From Aquipseudomonas alcaligenes (lineage in GTDB: Bacteria; Pseudomonadota; Gammaproteobacteria; Pseudomonadales; Pseudomonadaceae): a DNA stretch of 64,000 nucleotides. Positions 29,045-45,929 of this stretch are shown here, in pieces (positions within the stretch are counted from its first letter, which is position 1; each line of letters starts with the position of its first letter). The notes beneath the pieces were generated by a model. The model was given only the letters and a program-made list of their open reading frames with translations, searched no databases and was not told the DNA's origin. The translations under genes and the position numbers were made by a program. Location: NCBI RefSeq assembly GCF_003205495.1, contig NZ_QJRX01000006.1, positions 164,606-228,605 of the forward strand. Reading direction: 5' to 3'.

Positions 29045-29470
29045 CTAAAGGTTCTGTTCCAGCCAGCCTTCCAGCAGCAGGGCGGCGGCCAGGGCGTCCA
29101 CCGGGCGCTCGCGATAGCCACCGCGCTGGCCCTGGGCCAGGCGCTGGCCCTTGGCCTCGAAGGTGGTCAGGCGCTCGTCGTGGGTGTGCACCGGCAGGTT
29201 GAAGCGGCCGTTGAGGCGGCGGGCGAACTTCTCGGCACGCTCGCTCATCTCGCTCTTGGTGCCGTCCATGTTCAGCGGCAGGCCGACGACGATGGCGTCC
29301 GGCTGCCACTCCTTGATCAGCGCCTCGACCTTCTGCCAGTCCGGTACGCCGTTCTGCGCCTTGAGTACGCACAGCTCGCGGGCCTGGCCGGTGATGGCCT
29401 GGCCGACGGCGACGCCGATCTGCTTGGTGCCGTAGTCGAAGCCCAGCAGCAGGCGTGGCGTGGCGCTCAT
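29045..29470 (-). CDS. ruvX: RuvX/YqgF Holliday-junction resolvase-like protein
   Basis: 141 residues. RNase H-like fold with GFDYGTKQIGVAVG at the N-terminus (catalytic Asp) and IVVGLPLNMDGT, HDERLTTFEA and a C-terminal D-A-LAAALLLEGWL. The family is implicated in rRNA processing and/or recombination. Start overlaps the algH stop by 4 bases. Confidence 0.95.
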   Translation of the reverse strand: MSATPRLLLGFDYGTKQIGVAVGQAITGQARELCVLKAQNGVPDWQKVEALIKEWQPDAIVVGLPLNMDGTKSEMSERAEKFARRLNGRFNLPVHTHDERLTTFEAKGQRLAQGQRGGYRERPVDALAAALLLEGWLEQNL

Positions 29471-30033
29471 GCGTGGCCGGCCTGGGCGGTGAGCAGGCTG
29501 AGGTTGATGCCCAGGCGCGCGGCGGCGGCGGACAGGCGCTGGTCGAAAGGGGTGTCGAAGAGAATGCTGGCGTCGGCCGGGCAGGTCAGCCAGGCGTTCT
29601 CGGCCAGTTCGGTCTCCAGCTGGCCGGCTTCCCAACCGGCGTAGCCGAGGGTGATCAGGTGTCTGGCCGGGCCATTGCCGTCGGCGATGGCAAATAGCGC
29701 GTCCTGCGAGGTGGACAGGGCCAGTTCGCCCAGCTCCAGGGTGGCCTGGAAGCTGTGTCCGGCTGGGTGCAGGACGAAGCCGCGGTCGGTCTGCACCGGG
29801 CCGCCGGCGAAGATCGGCAGGCTCTGGCACAGGACGGGTGGTGGCTCGTCCGGGCGCAGCTGCTCCAGTACATCGGCCAGGTTGAGGCCGTTGGGGCGGT
29901 TGATCACCAGGCCCATGGCGCCCTGTTCGTTGTGCTCCACCAGGTAGGTGACGGTCTGCGCGAAGTTCGGATCGGCCATGTGCGGCATGGCGATCAGGAA
30001 GTGATGCTTGAGGTAGCTGGGAGCGGTCTTCAT
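29467..30033 (-). CDS. algH: AlgH/YqgE family protein (UPF0301)
   Basis: 188 residues, normal for the family. Conserved YLKHHFLIAMPHMADPNFAQ, NEQGAMGLVINRP and FAGGPVQTDRGFVLH. AlgH was first linked to alginate regulation in P. aeruginosa; molecular role is unclear. Overlaps ruvX, as in most gammaproteobacteria. Confidence 0.95.
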   Translation of the reverse strand: MKTAPSYLKHHFLIAMPHMADPNFAQTVTYLVEHNEQGAMGLVINRPNGLNLADVLEQLRPDEPPPVLCQSLPIFAGGPVQTDRGFVLHPAGHSFQATLELGELALSTSQDALFAIADGNGPARHLITLGYAGWEAGQLETELAENAWLTCPADASILFDTPFDQRLSAAAARLGINLSLLTAQAGHA

Positions 30034-30085
30034 GGTCGCTAGTTTCGACCCTGACGGCGCCGGCTTCAAGCGTGCGATGCCCGCA

Positions 30086-30985
30086 CTAGTTGCTGGACAG
30101 GCGGTCGCCGCGCTCGAAGCGCCAGGTGCGGATGATTTCCAGGCGGTCGATATCCGCCAGGTCGCCGGTGAAGGGGGCGAAGGGCGCGGCCAGGCGCACG
30201 ATGCGCAGGGCAGCCTGGTCCAGCACCGGCTGGCCGGAGGATTCGAGGACCTGCACCTCGTACAGGGTGCCGTCGCGGTTGATCGACACCAGCATGCGCA
30301 GGCTGCCGTAGATGCGCTGGCGACGGGCTTCCTCGGGGTAGTTGAGGTTGCCGACCCGCTCGACCTTCTTGCGCCACTCGTCCTTGTACCAGGCACCCTT
30401 GTCGCGCATGGTCGAGGCGGCGTTGAGGCGGTGGATCTTCGGGCGCTTGGCGTAGAGCTGCTGCTCCTGCGCCAGCTGCGCCTCCAGGCTGGCGATCTCG
30501 GCGGACAGCTGGGTGCTGTCGAAGATCGGTGCCTGGCGGGCGTCAGGCTCAGGCTTCTGCTCCTTCTGCTTGGCCGCGGTCTTCTGCGGCTGCGGCTTGC
30601 TGGTGCTCAGTGCGGTCTTGCGCGGCGCTTCCTGGTGGCGGCTGGGCGGTGGCGCGGCGTCCGGGGTGACCTTGTTCACCTTGCTGTCCTGGAAGGGCGC
30701 CTGCTCGGTGGTCTTGGGCGCCGCCTTGTGCTCCAGGGTGCCGCTGCCCTGCTGGTTGTCCTGGGCGAGGAAATCGGCCTGCTTGGGCTTGTCCTCGCTC
30801 TTGAAGGTGGACAGGGTGATTTCCAGGGTCTTGCTGATCTCGCCGGGCTTGGCCAGGGTGAAGCTGACGCCGAGGATCAGCGCCAGGTGCAGCAGGGTGG
30901 CGACGAACAGGGTGAAGCCCAGGCGGTCCGCGGGGCGGACGCCTGCGCTGGTCAGTTCGGGCGGGGGTGTGATGGCTGCGTTCAT
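30086..30985 (-). CDS. tonB3: TonB-like energy transducer (TonB3 type)
   Basis: 299 residues from ATG 30985; the upstream in-frame start is a TTG. A single membrane anchor (about 22-45), a Lys/Pro/Gln-rich periplasmic linker (50-210) and a C-terminal TonB domain (YPEEARRQRIYGSLRMLVSI, 215-299). Between algH and gshB it matches the tonB3 locus of P. aeruginosa, reported as needed for normal twitching and pilus assembly. No exbB/exbD gene lies beside it. Confidence 0.88.
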   Translation of the reverse strand: MNAAITPPPELTSAGVRPADRLGFTLFVATLLHLALILGVSFTLAKPGEISKTLEITLSTFKSEDKPKQADFLAQDNQQGSGTLEHKAAPKTTEQAPFQDSKVNKVTPDAAPPPSRHQEAPRKTALSTSKPQPQKTAAKQKEQKPEPDARQAPIFDSTQLSAEIASLEAQLAQEQQLYAKRPKIHRLNAASTMRDKGAWYKDEWRKKVERVGNLNYPEEARRQRIYGSLRMLVSINRDGTLYEVQVLESSGQPVLDQAALRIVRLAAPFAPFTGDLADIDRLEIIRTWRFERGDRLSSN

Positions 30986-31072
30986 CGGGCCTGGGTGGAA
31001 AGCGGATTGCCGCGCAGTCTGCCGGCTAGGGCCCGGCGCCTGCAAGCCGCAAGCGCCAAGCTGCCACCTGGA

Positions 31073-32032
31073 TCAAGCTTTGCGCGCGGCCAGCTTGCCC
31101 TCGATGGCGTCCATCAGGCGCTCGCCGATGCGGGTGTCGAAGGCCTTGTCGATCTCGCGGATGCAGGTCGGGCTGGTCACGTTGATCTCGGTGAGGTGCT
31201 CGCCGATCACGTCCAGGCCGACGAACAGTAGGCCTTTCTCGCGCAGCACCGGGCCGACCTGGGCGGCGATCCAGCGGTCGCGTTCGGTCAGCGGGCGTGC
31301 TTCGCCGCGGCCGCCGGCGGCCAGGTTGCCGCGCGTCTCGCCCTGCGCCGGGATGCGCGCCAGGCAGTAGGGCACCGGTTCGCCGTCGATCATCAGGATG
31401 CGCTTGTCGCCGTCCTTGATCGCCGGCAGGTAGCCTTGCGCCATGCACTGCTGGGTGCCGTGGGCGGTGAGGGTCTCGAGAATCACCGAGAGGTTGGGGT
31501 CGCCGGCGCGGTGGCGGAAGATCGAGGAGCCGCCCATGCCGTCCAGGGGTTTGAGAATGATGTCACGCTGCGCCTCGGCGAACTCGCGCAGAATGTCCGG
31601 CCTGCGGCTGACCAGGGTCGGCGGCATGCAGTGGGGGAACTGGGTGGCGAACAGCTTCTCGTTGCAGTCGCGCAGGCTCTGCGGGCGGTTGACCACCAGC
31701 ACGCCGTCGCGTTCGGCCTGCTCCAGCAGGTAGGTGGAGTAGACGAACTCGTTGTCGAAGGGCGGATCCTTGCGCATCAGGATCACGTCCAGTTCGGCCA
31801 GCGGGGCGTCCTGTTCCTCGCCCAGCACGAACCAGCGCTGCGGGTCGTTGAATACCTGCAGCGGGGCCATGCGGGCGCGGGCCTGGCCGGCATTGCTGTA
31901 GAGGTCGCGCTGCTCCATGTAGAACAGCGACCAGCCGCGGGCCTGGGCAGCCAGCAGCATGGCCAGCGAGCTGTCCTTCTTGAAGTTGATCTGGGCGATG
32001 GGATCCATGACGATCCCCAGGCGAATGCTCAT
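31073..32032 (-). CDS. gshB: Glutathione synthetase
   Basis: 319 residues. ATP-grasp ligase joining gamma-glutamylcysteine and glycine. Motifs: MRKDPPFDNEFVYST (substrate loop), IILKPLDGMGGSSIFR (ATP-binding), EINVTSPTCIREID near 285-298. Divergent from pilG, with the 224-base gap holding the pil promoter region. Confidence 0.97.
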   Translation of the reverse strand: MSIRLGIVMDPIAQINFKKDSSLAMLLAAQARGWSLFYMEQRDLYSNAGQARARMAPLQVFNDPQRWFVLGEEQDAPLAELDVILMRKDPPFDNEFVYSTYLLEQAERDGVLVVNRPQSLRDCNEKLFATQFPHCMPPTLVSRRPDILREFAEAQRDIILKPLDGMGGSSIFRHRAGDPNLSVILETLTAHGTQQCMAQGYLPAIKDGDKRILMIDGEPVPYCLARIPAQGETRGNLAAGGRGEARPLTERDRWIAAQVGPVLREKGLLFVGLDVIGEHLTEINVTSPTCIREIDKAFDTRIGERLMDAIEGKLAARKA

Positions 32033-32142
32033 GGGGTGAAACCTGCTTCAAAAGTGGTCGATCTGGGGCGCAAGGTTGGGCCTGCAGCCCCTGTCGGTCA
32101 AGAAAATCCCCGAGTATTAGGGGCTTATAGATTGGATCAGGA

Positions 32143-32209
32143 GAGTGTGCTAAAAAGTCCGGACGACTGGGGCGCAGCCCGTCAGAGTTAGGGCCTCGGC
32201 CACACTCTG
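32143..32209. promoter_or_regulatory. Inverted repeat and -10-like element upstream of pilG
   Basis: AGAGTGTG (32143-32150) and CACACTCT (32202-32209) are exact inverted repeats around 51 bases that themselves contain GGGC-GCA-GCCC. A TATAAG hexamer follows at 32214-32219, but no convincing -35 pairs with it. The element could be an operator or a folded leader; a short CCCC...GGGG hairpin lies further upstream (32109-32124). Confidence 0.35.
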
Positions 32210-32256
32210 CTGTATAAGATAAAACAATGACTCACCGAGGCGATGGTAGGGCAGAC

Positions 32257-32664
32257 ATGGAACAGCATTCCGAGGGTTTGAAGGTCATGGTGATCGACGA
32301 TTCGAAGACGATTCGTCGCACCGCCGAGACTCTGCTGAAGAAGGTGGGCTGCGAAGTCATTACCGCGGTGGATGGGTTCGATGCGCTGGCCAAGATCGCC
32401 GACACGCATCCGAGCATCATCTTCGTCGACATCATGATGCCGCGTCTCGATGGTTATCAGACCTGCGCCCTGATCAAAAATAACAGTGCTTTCAAATCCA
32501 CCCCGGTGATCATGCTGTCCTCCAAGGATGGCCTGTTCGACAAGGCCAAGGGGCGCATCGTCGGGTCCGACCAGTACCTGACCAAGCCCTTCAGCAAGGA
32601 AGAGCTGCTCGGCGCCATCAAGGCGCATGTGCCCGAATTCGTCCCGGTGGAGCAAGCCTCCTGA
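32257..32664 (+). CDS. pilG: Twitching response regulator PilG
   Basis: 135 residues from ATG 32257, matching the P. aeruginosa protein. Single receiver domain with acid pair DD (14-15), phosphoacceptor Asp58 in IIFVDIMMP, and Lys in YLTKPFS. CheY-like output of the Pil-Chp system, promoting pilus extension and cAMP signalling through CyaB. The longer frame start at 32227 would extend it by 10 nonconserved residues. Confidence 0.97.
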   Translation: MEQHSEGLKVMVIDDSKTIRRTAETLLKKVGCEVITAVDGFDALAKIADTHPSIIFVDIMMPRLDGYQTCALIKNNSAFKSTPVIMLSSKDGLFDKAKGRIVGSDQYLTKPFSKEELLGAIKAHVPEFVPVEQAS

Positions 32665-32709
32665 TAGCCGGCTGCAAGCCGGCGATGCCTATTCCGAATG
32701 GGGAACTTC

Positions 32710-33075
32710 ATGGCTCGTATTCTGATTGTTGATGACTCGCCGACCGAGATGTACAAGCTGACCGCCATGCTCGAGAAGCATGGCCATCAGGTGCTCAAGG
32801 CGGAAAACGGTGCCGACGGCGTGGCCCTGGCGCGCCAGGAAAAGCCCGATGCGGTGCTGATGGATATCGTCATGCCCGGCCTCAACGGCTTCCAGGCGAC
32901 CCGTCAGCTGACCAAGGACGCCGAAACCAGTCACATCCCGGTGATCATCGTCACCACCAAGGACCAGGAGACCGACAAGGTCTGGGGCAAGCGCCAGGGC
33001 GCGCGTGACTACCTGACCAAGCCGGTTGACGAAGACACGCTGATGAAGACCCTGAATGCGGTGCTGGCCGGCTGA
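32710..33075 (+). CDS. pilH: Twitching response regulator PilH
   Basis: 121 residues from ATG 32710 (GGGGAA upstream). Stand-alone receiver with ILIVDDSPTE, phosphoacceptor Asp52 in VLMDIVMPG and Lys in YLTKPVD. It counteracts PilG, acting as a phosphate sink and regulating retraction. Confidence 0.97.
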   Translation: MARILIVDDSPTEMYKLTAMLEKHGHQVLKAENGADGVALARQEKPDAVLMDIVMPGLNGFQATRQLTKDAETSHIPVIIVTTKDQETDKVWGKRQGARDYLTKPVDEDTLMKTLNAVLAG

Positions 33076-33127
33076 TGCCGGGCCAGTCCGTAGCCTCCTG
33101 ATATAAGAAGAAAAGGCCAAGGCCGGC

Positions 33128-33664
33128 ATGTCGGACGCGCAATCCCCCTTCCAGCTCCTCGTCACCCTCGACCAGCGTTGTCGCACCCTGGCCGCCGGCT
33201 TGCCGTCGCAGCAGCAGGCGGTGCAGACCTGGAGCGGCATCGGCTTTCGCATGGGCGAGCGCTACTTCGTGGCTCCAATGGGCGAGGTCGGCGAGGTTCT
33301 GCACGAGCCGCGGCATACCCTGCTGCCGGGCGTGAAGAGCTGGGTCAAGGGCGTGGCCAACGTGCGTGGCCGCCTGTTGCCGGTGATGGATCTGTGCGGC
33401 TTCTTCGGCAGCGAGTTGTCGCCTCTGCGCAAGCAACGGCGAGTGCTGGTGGTGGATCATAACGAAGTGTTCGCCGGCCTCACGGTCGACGAAGTGTTCG
33501 GCATGCAGCACTTCCCGGTGGATACCTTCTCCGAGCAGCTGCCGCCCCTCGAGGCGGCGATTGCGCCCTTCATCCACGGGGTGTTCCAGCGCGAGCGACC
33601 CTGGCTGGTGTTCAGCCCGCACGGGCTGGCACAGCACCAGGGCTTTCTCGACGTGGCGATATAA
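33128..33664 (+). CDS. pilI: CheW-like adaptor PilI
   Basis: 178 residues. CheW domain couples the receptor PilJ to ChpA. Characteristic [20 protein letters not shown] near 79-98 and a C-terminal FLDVAI. Located between pilH and pilJ, as in the classical cluster. Confidence 0.95.
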   Translation: MSDAQSPFQLLVTLDQRCRTLAAGLPSQQQAVQTWSGIGFRMGERYFVAPMGEVGEVLHEPRHTLLPGVKSWVKGVANVRGRLLPVMDLCGFFGSELSPLRKQRRVLVVDHNEVFAGLTVDEVFGMQHFPVDTFSEQLPPLEAAIAPFIHGVFQRERPWLVFSPHGLAQHQGFLDVAI

Positions 33665-33747
33665 GATTTTCGGTTGGGTCGGCACTTGCCGGCCTTTTGG
33701 CGTTACATGGAAACCGTAGTGCGGTCGGTCCAGGCGGGGGCCAAATA

Positions 33748-35790
33748 ATGAAAAAACTAGATGCAGGCAATCTCTTGGCAGGTGTGCGCAGCAACACGCT
33801 GATCGCCGGACTCTTCGTGGTCCTGATCATTTCCATCGTGTTGTTGTTCGCCAACTTCGCCTACCTCAACACCCAGTCCAGCTACGACAAGGAATACATC
33901 AGTCACGCGGGTGAGCTGCGCGTGCTGTCCCAGCGTATCGCCAAGAACGCCACGGAAGCGGCGACCGGCAAGGCCGAGGCCTTCCCGCTGCTCAAGGAAG
34001 CGCGGCGCGACTTCGACGAGCGCTGGGGCTTCCTGACGGCCGGCAACGAGGCCAGCGGCCTGCCGGCCGCGCCCGAGTCGGTCAAGGCGCAGATGGACGA
34101 GGTGCAGAAGGACTGGGACGTGCTGCGGCAGAACGCCGACGCCATCCTGCAGAGCGAGCAGACCGTACTGTCGCTGCACCAGGTGGCCGCGACCCTCGCC
34201 GAAACCATTCCGCAGCTGCAGGTCGAGTACGAAGAGGTGGTCGACATCCTGCTGCAGTCCGGCGCTCCGGCCGCCCAGGTGTCGGTGGCCCAGCGCCAGT
34301 CGCTGCTCGCCGAACGTATCCTTGGCTCGGTGAACAAGGTGCTGGCCGGTGACGAGGACTCGGTGCAGGCCGCTGACATGTTCGGCCGCGACGCCAGCCT
34401 GTTCGGCCGCGTGCTCAAAGCGATGATCGAAGGCAACGCCGCCATGGAGATCTCCGCGGTGACCGACGAGGATGCCCTGGAGCGCCTGGCCGAGATTTCC
34501 GAGCTGTTCCAGTTCGTGTCCGGCTCGGTGGACGAGATCCTCGAGACCTCTCCGGAACTGTTCCAGGTCCGTGAATCCGCCAACTCCATCTTCACCGGCT
34601 CGCAGACCCTGCTGGACAAGACCTCGGCGCTGGCCGTGGAGTTCGAGGACCTGGCCGACGGTCGTTACTTCAACACCCTGGCCGGTTACGTGCTGGGTGC
34701 CCTGGCCCTGGCCTCGATCATCCTCATCGGCCTGGTGATGGTGCGCGAGACCAACCGCCGACTGGCCTCCACTGCGGAGAAGAACGAACGTAACCAGGCG
34801 GCGATTCTGCGACTGCTCGACGAAATCGCCGACCTCGCCGACGGTGACCTGACCGTGGCCGCGACCGTGACCGAGGACTTCACCGGTGCGATCGCCGACT
34901 CCATCAACTACTCCATCGACCAGCTGCGCGACCTGGTAGCGACCATCAACCAGACCGCCGTGCAGGTGGCCGCTGCCGCCCAGGAAACCCAGGCCACGGC
35001 GATGCACCTGGCCGAGGCTTCCGAGCACCAGGCCCAGGAAATCGCCGGCGCTTCCGCGGCGATCAACGAAATGGCCGTGTCGATTGACCAGGTATCGGCG
35101 AACGCCGCGGAATCCTCCGCGGTAGCGGAACGTTCCGTAGCCATCGCCAACAAGGGTAACGAGGTGGTGCACAACACCATCACCGGCATGGACAACATCC
35201 GTGAGCAGATCCAGGACACCTCGAAGCGGATCAAGCGCCTCGGTGAATCGTCCCAGGAGATCGGTGACATCGTTAGCCTGATTAACGACATTGCCGACCA
35301 GACCAACATCCTCGCCCTGAACGCTGCGATCCAGGCATCCATGGCCGGTGACGCCGGTCGCGGCTTCGCCGTGGTAGCGGACGAGGTACAGCGCCTCGCG
35401 GAACGTTCCTCCGCGGCGACCAAGCAGATCGAGGCCCTGGTCAAGACCATTCAGACCGACACCAACGAAGCGGTGATCTCCATGGAGCAGACCACTTCCG
35501 AAGTGGTGCGCGGTGCCCGCCTGGCGCAGGACGCCGGTGTGGCCCTGGAAGAGATCGAGAAGGTATCCAAGACCCTCGCGGCCCTGATCCAGAACATCTC
35601 CAACGCCGCCCGTCAGCAGGCTTCGTCCGCTGGCCACATCTCCAACACCATGAACGTGATTCAGGAGATCACCTCGCAGACCTCCGCCGGTACCACCGCG
35701 ACCGCCAAGAGCATCGGTAACCTGGCCAAGATGGCCAGCGAGATGCGCCGTTCGGTGTCCGGCTTCACCCTGCCGGAAGGCCAGGCCTGA
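33748..35790 (+). CDS. pilJ: Pilus chemoreceptor PilJ
   Basis: 680 residues from ATG 33748. Two membrane segments (about 17-40 and 311-333) enclose a helical periplasmic sensor with duplicated PilJ-type regions; a HAMP-like linker and long methyl-accepting coiled coil follow. The signalling hairpin reads [21 protein letters not shown], split around [16 protein letters not shown]; the usual EAARAGEQGRGF is changed, a PilJ hallmark. It senses pilus/surface contact and signals to ChpA through PilI and ChpC. Confidence 0.96.
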   Translation: MKKLDAGNLLAGVRSNTLIAGLFVVLIISIVLLFANFAYLNTQSSYDKEYISHAGELRVLSQRIAKNATEAATGKAEAFPLLKEARRDFDERWGFLTAGNEASGLPAAPESVKAQMDEVQKDWDVLRQNADAILQSEQTVLSLHQVAATLAETIPQLQVEYEEVVDILLQSGAPAAQVSVAQRQSLLAERILGSVNKVLAGDEDSVQAADMFGRDASLFGRVLKAMIEGNAAMEISAVTDEDALERLAEISELFQFVSGSVDEILETSPELFQVRESANSIFTGSQTLLDKTSALAVEFEDLADGRYFNTLAGYVLGALALASIILIGLVMVRETNRRLASTAEKNERNQAAILRLLDEIADLADGDLTVAATVTEDFTGAIADSINYSIDQLRDLVATINQTAVQVAAAAQETQATAMHLAEASEHQAQEIAGASAAINEMAVSIDQVSANAAESSAVAERSVAIANKGNEVVHNTITGMDNIREQIQDTSKRIKRLGESSQEIGDIVSLINDIADQTNILALNAAIQASMAGDAGRGFAVVADEVQRLAERSSAATKQIEALVKTIQTDTNEAVISMEQTTSEVVRGARLAQDAGVALEEIEKVSKTLAALIQNISNAARQQASSAGHISNTMNVIQEITSQTSAGTTATAKSIGNLAKMASEMRRSVSGFTLPEGQA

Positions 35791-35840
35791 TCGAGGGAGG
35801 CGCGGCGGCCTGAGAGGGTCGCCGCCCGGGGCATTCGGCC

Positions 35841-36722
35841 ATGAGCGAGGGGCACGGCATGCAGCCAAGTGGCGTCTGGGCCTTGAAACCCCTGGCCGAT
35901 ATGTCGCAGACGGAATTCCGCGACTGGCAGGCCCTGCTGGAAGAGCGCACCGGCGTGGTGATCAACGAGCAACGCCGTGCCTTCCTGCAGACCAACCTGA
36001 GTGCGCGCATGCGCGAGCTGGAGGTGGCCGACTACGCCAGCTACTTCCGCATGGTCACCGATGGGCCGCGTGGCGCGGTGGAGTGGTCGACCCTGCTGGA
36101 CCGCCTGACCGTGCAGGAGACCCGCTTCTTCCGCCATCGCCCGTCCTTCGATGTGCTGGAGAGCTACCTGCGCGGGCGCCTGGTCACGGACGCGCAACAA
36201 CTGCCCCTGGCCCTGTGGAGCGTCGGTTGCTCCAGTGGCGAGGAGCCTTACTCGATGGCGATCTGCGCCGCCGAGGTGCTGCGCGAGCTGGCTAGCGAGC
36301 GGCAGTTCGGCGTGACCGGCACCGACATCAGCCTGAACGTGTTGAACAAGGCGCGCGAGGCGACATATGGCGCGCGCAAGCTGGAACAGATGGACAGCGA
36401 CCTGTGCGAGCGCTACTTCCTCGCCCAGGGCGATGGTCGTTACAAGGTGGTGCCGGACCTGGCGGCGCGTGTCTGCGTCGCCCGGTTGAATGTGCTGGAA
36501 CTGGCCAAGGCGCCACAGTCCGGCATGGACGTAATTTTTTGCCAGAACCTGCTGATCTATTTCCGTCGCTGGCGTCGCCGCGAGATCCTCAACCGCCTGG
36601 CCGAGCGCCTGGCGCCCGGGGGGCTGCTGGTGGTGGGGGTGGGGGAAGTGGTCGGTTGGCAGCATCCGGACCTGGAGCCGGTGGCTGACGAGCGGGTCCT
36701 GGCATTTACCCGCAAGGGCTAA
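35841..36722 (+). CDS. pilK: CheR-type methyltransferase PilK
   Basis: 293 residues. CheR N-terminal helices then SAM-binding GCSSGEEPYSMAI (near 131-143) and QNLLIYF. It is predicted to methylate PilJ, opposed by ChpB. An alternative ATG at 35859 has a better GAGGGG ribosome site 6 bases upstream and would give 287 residues, so the start is uncertain. Confidence 0.95.
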   Translation: MSEGHGMQPSGVWALKPLADMSQTEFRDWQALLEERTGVVINEQRRAFLQTNLSARMRELEVADYASYFRMVTDGPRGAVEWSTLLDRLTVQETRFFRHRPSFDVLESYLRGRLVTDAQQLPLALWSVGCSSGEEPYSMAICAAEVLRELASERQFGVTGTDISLNVLNKAREATYGARKLEQMDSDLCERYFLAQGDGRYKVVPDLAARVCVARLNVLELAKAPQSGMDVIFCQNLLIYFRRWRRREILNRLAERLAPGGLLVVGVGEVVGWQHPDLEPVADERVLAFTRKG

Positions 36723-36746
36723 GACAAGAATATGACTGGAGTCGGT

Positions 36747-44352
<7,606 letters not shown>

Positions 44353-44360
<8 letters not shown>

Positions 44361-45372
44361 CAGAACTGCTGCTCGTATTGCGGTCATCGCCGACACCTCG
44401 CTGCAACGCCACGTGCTGCAGCAGGCGCTGGCTGGCAGTGGCTACCAGGTGGTGCTCAACAGCGATCCGGCGCGCCTCGACGAGGAGGCGCTGGCCGGCT
44501 GCGAGACCGACCTGTGGCTGGTGGACCTGGCCCAGTCGGAAGACTCGCCGCTGGTCGACAGCCTGCTGGAGAAGGCCAGCGCCCCCGTGCTGTTCGGCGA
44601 GGGCCATGCCCCGGAGCGGCATTCGGAAAACTACCCGCGCTGGGAACGGCGCCTGTTCGGCAAGCTCAAGCGCCTGGTGGGCGACCCCGCCCAGGCTGTC
44701 GGCCCGAGCCTGGAGGCCCTGCTGGCCGAGGCGCAGCGCCCCGGTCGCGTGGAGCTGCCGGCGGCACTGGCCGATACGCCCCTGGTGGCCGGCGAGCCGG
44801 CCAGGCAGGTGTGGCTGCTGGCCGCCTCCCTCGGTGGCCCGGCGGCGGTCAAGGAATTCCTCGACGCACTGCCCGGCGGCCTGCCGATCGGCTTCGTCTA
44901 CGCCCAGCACATCGATGCCGCCTTCGAGGCGGCGCTGCCGCAGGCCGTCGGCCGGCATAGCCAGTGGCACGTCAATGCGGCGCGCCATGGCGACGCGGTA
45001 CGCTGCGGCGAGGTGGTGGTGGCACCGATCGCTCACGAGCTGGGCTTCAGCGAAGACGGTGTGATGCAGCTGGCCGAGCGCGGCTGGCCTGAGCCCTACA
45101 GTCCGTCCATCGACCAGATGATGCTCAACCTGGCCCAGCAGTTCGGCGCCCACTGCGGGGTGATCGCCTTCAGCGGCATGGGCAGCGACGGCAGTGCCGC
45201 CGCCGCCTACGTGCGCCGCCAGGGCGGCCTGATCTGGACGCAGAAGGCCGACAGCTGTGCCTGCCCGAGCATGCCCGACAGCCTGCGCGAGGGCGGCTAC
45301 AGCAGCCTCAGCGGCGACCCGCGCGAGCTGGCCGCCGCCCTGGTCAACCACCTGGCCGAGCAGTGCCAGTAA
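44353..45372 (+). CDS. chpB: CheB-type methylesterase ChpB
   Basis: 339 residues. The methylesterase domain has the catalytic triad Ser159 (AASLGGP), His186 (YAQHID) and Asp279 (GMGSDGS). The N-terminal region (8-60) is a degenerate receiver: it retains Asp58 in LWLVDLA but lacks the acid pair and invariant Lys, so phosphorylation control is doubtful. Predicted to demethylate PilJ. Overlaps chpA by 8 bases. Confidence 0.95.
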
Positions 45373-45401
45373 CGGCGCCAGCAGTCTTTCAAGGAGCCGC
45401 C

Positions 45402-45872
45402 ATGAGCCAAGCCATAGCCCCGCAGAACGCCATCAGCAGCCTCACCGCGCTGCTGGTGCCGCTGGCCGACCGTACCCTGCTGCTGCCCAACGTGGCGGTG
45501 GCCGAGCTGATTCCCTACCGCCCGCCGGTGATCACCCCGGGCCTGCCTTCCTGGTTCCTCGGCCAGGTGGCTTGGCGCGACCTGCAACTGCCGCTGCTGT
45601 CCTTCGAGGCCGCCTCCGACGGCCAGCCGCAGATCGGCCCGGGGGTGCGGGTGGCGGTGCTCAACGCGCTGGGTGGGCGTGACCAGGTCAAGTTCATCGC
45701 CCTGCTGGTGCAGGGCATCCCGCGCTCGATGAAGGTCGAGGACAACCTGCAGCGCGCCGCCGTGGCGCTGGCACCGCTGGAGCTGGACGCCGTGCAGCTC
45801 GGCGAGGCGGTGGTGAAGATTCCCGACCTGATCGCCCTGGAGCAGAAGCTGGCGGATGCCGGCCTGATCTGA
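45402..45872 (+). CDS. chpC: CheW-like adaptor ChpC
   Basis: 156 residues from ATG 45402 (AAGGAG). Second CheW-type adaptor of the cluster; contains NVAVAELIPYR and the CheW-typical beta strands. In P. aeruginosa it links other receptors to ChpA and is not essential for twitching. A terminator follows at once; chpD and chpE are absent. Confidence 0.92.
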   Translation: MSQAIAPQNAISSLTALLVPLADRTLLLPNVAVAELIPYRPPVITPGLPSWFLGQVAWRDLQLPLLSFEAASDGQPQIGPGVRVAVLNALGGRDQVKFIALLVQGIPRSMKVEDNLQRAAVALAPLELDAVQLGEAVVKIPDLIALEQKLADAGLI

Positions 45873-45888
45873 GCTTCCGGCAGAAACG

Positions 45889-45914
45889 AAAAACCCCGCC
45901 GCGGCGGGGTTTTT
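45889..45914. terminator. Bidirectional terminator after chpC
   Basis: AAAAACCCCGCC-GC-GGCGGGGTTTTT hairpin with flanking A and T runs; ends both the pil-chp transcript and the leftward symporter gene. Confidence 0.93.
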
Positions 45915-45929
45915 CTTAGCGCTGACGAA

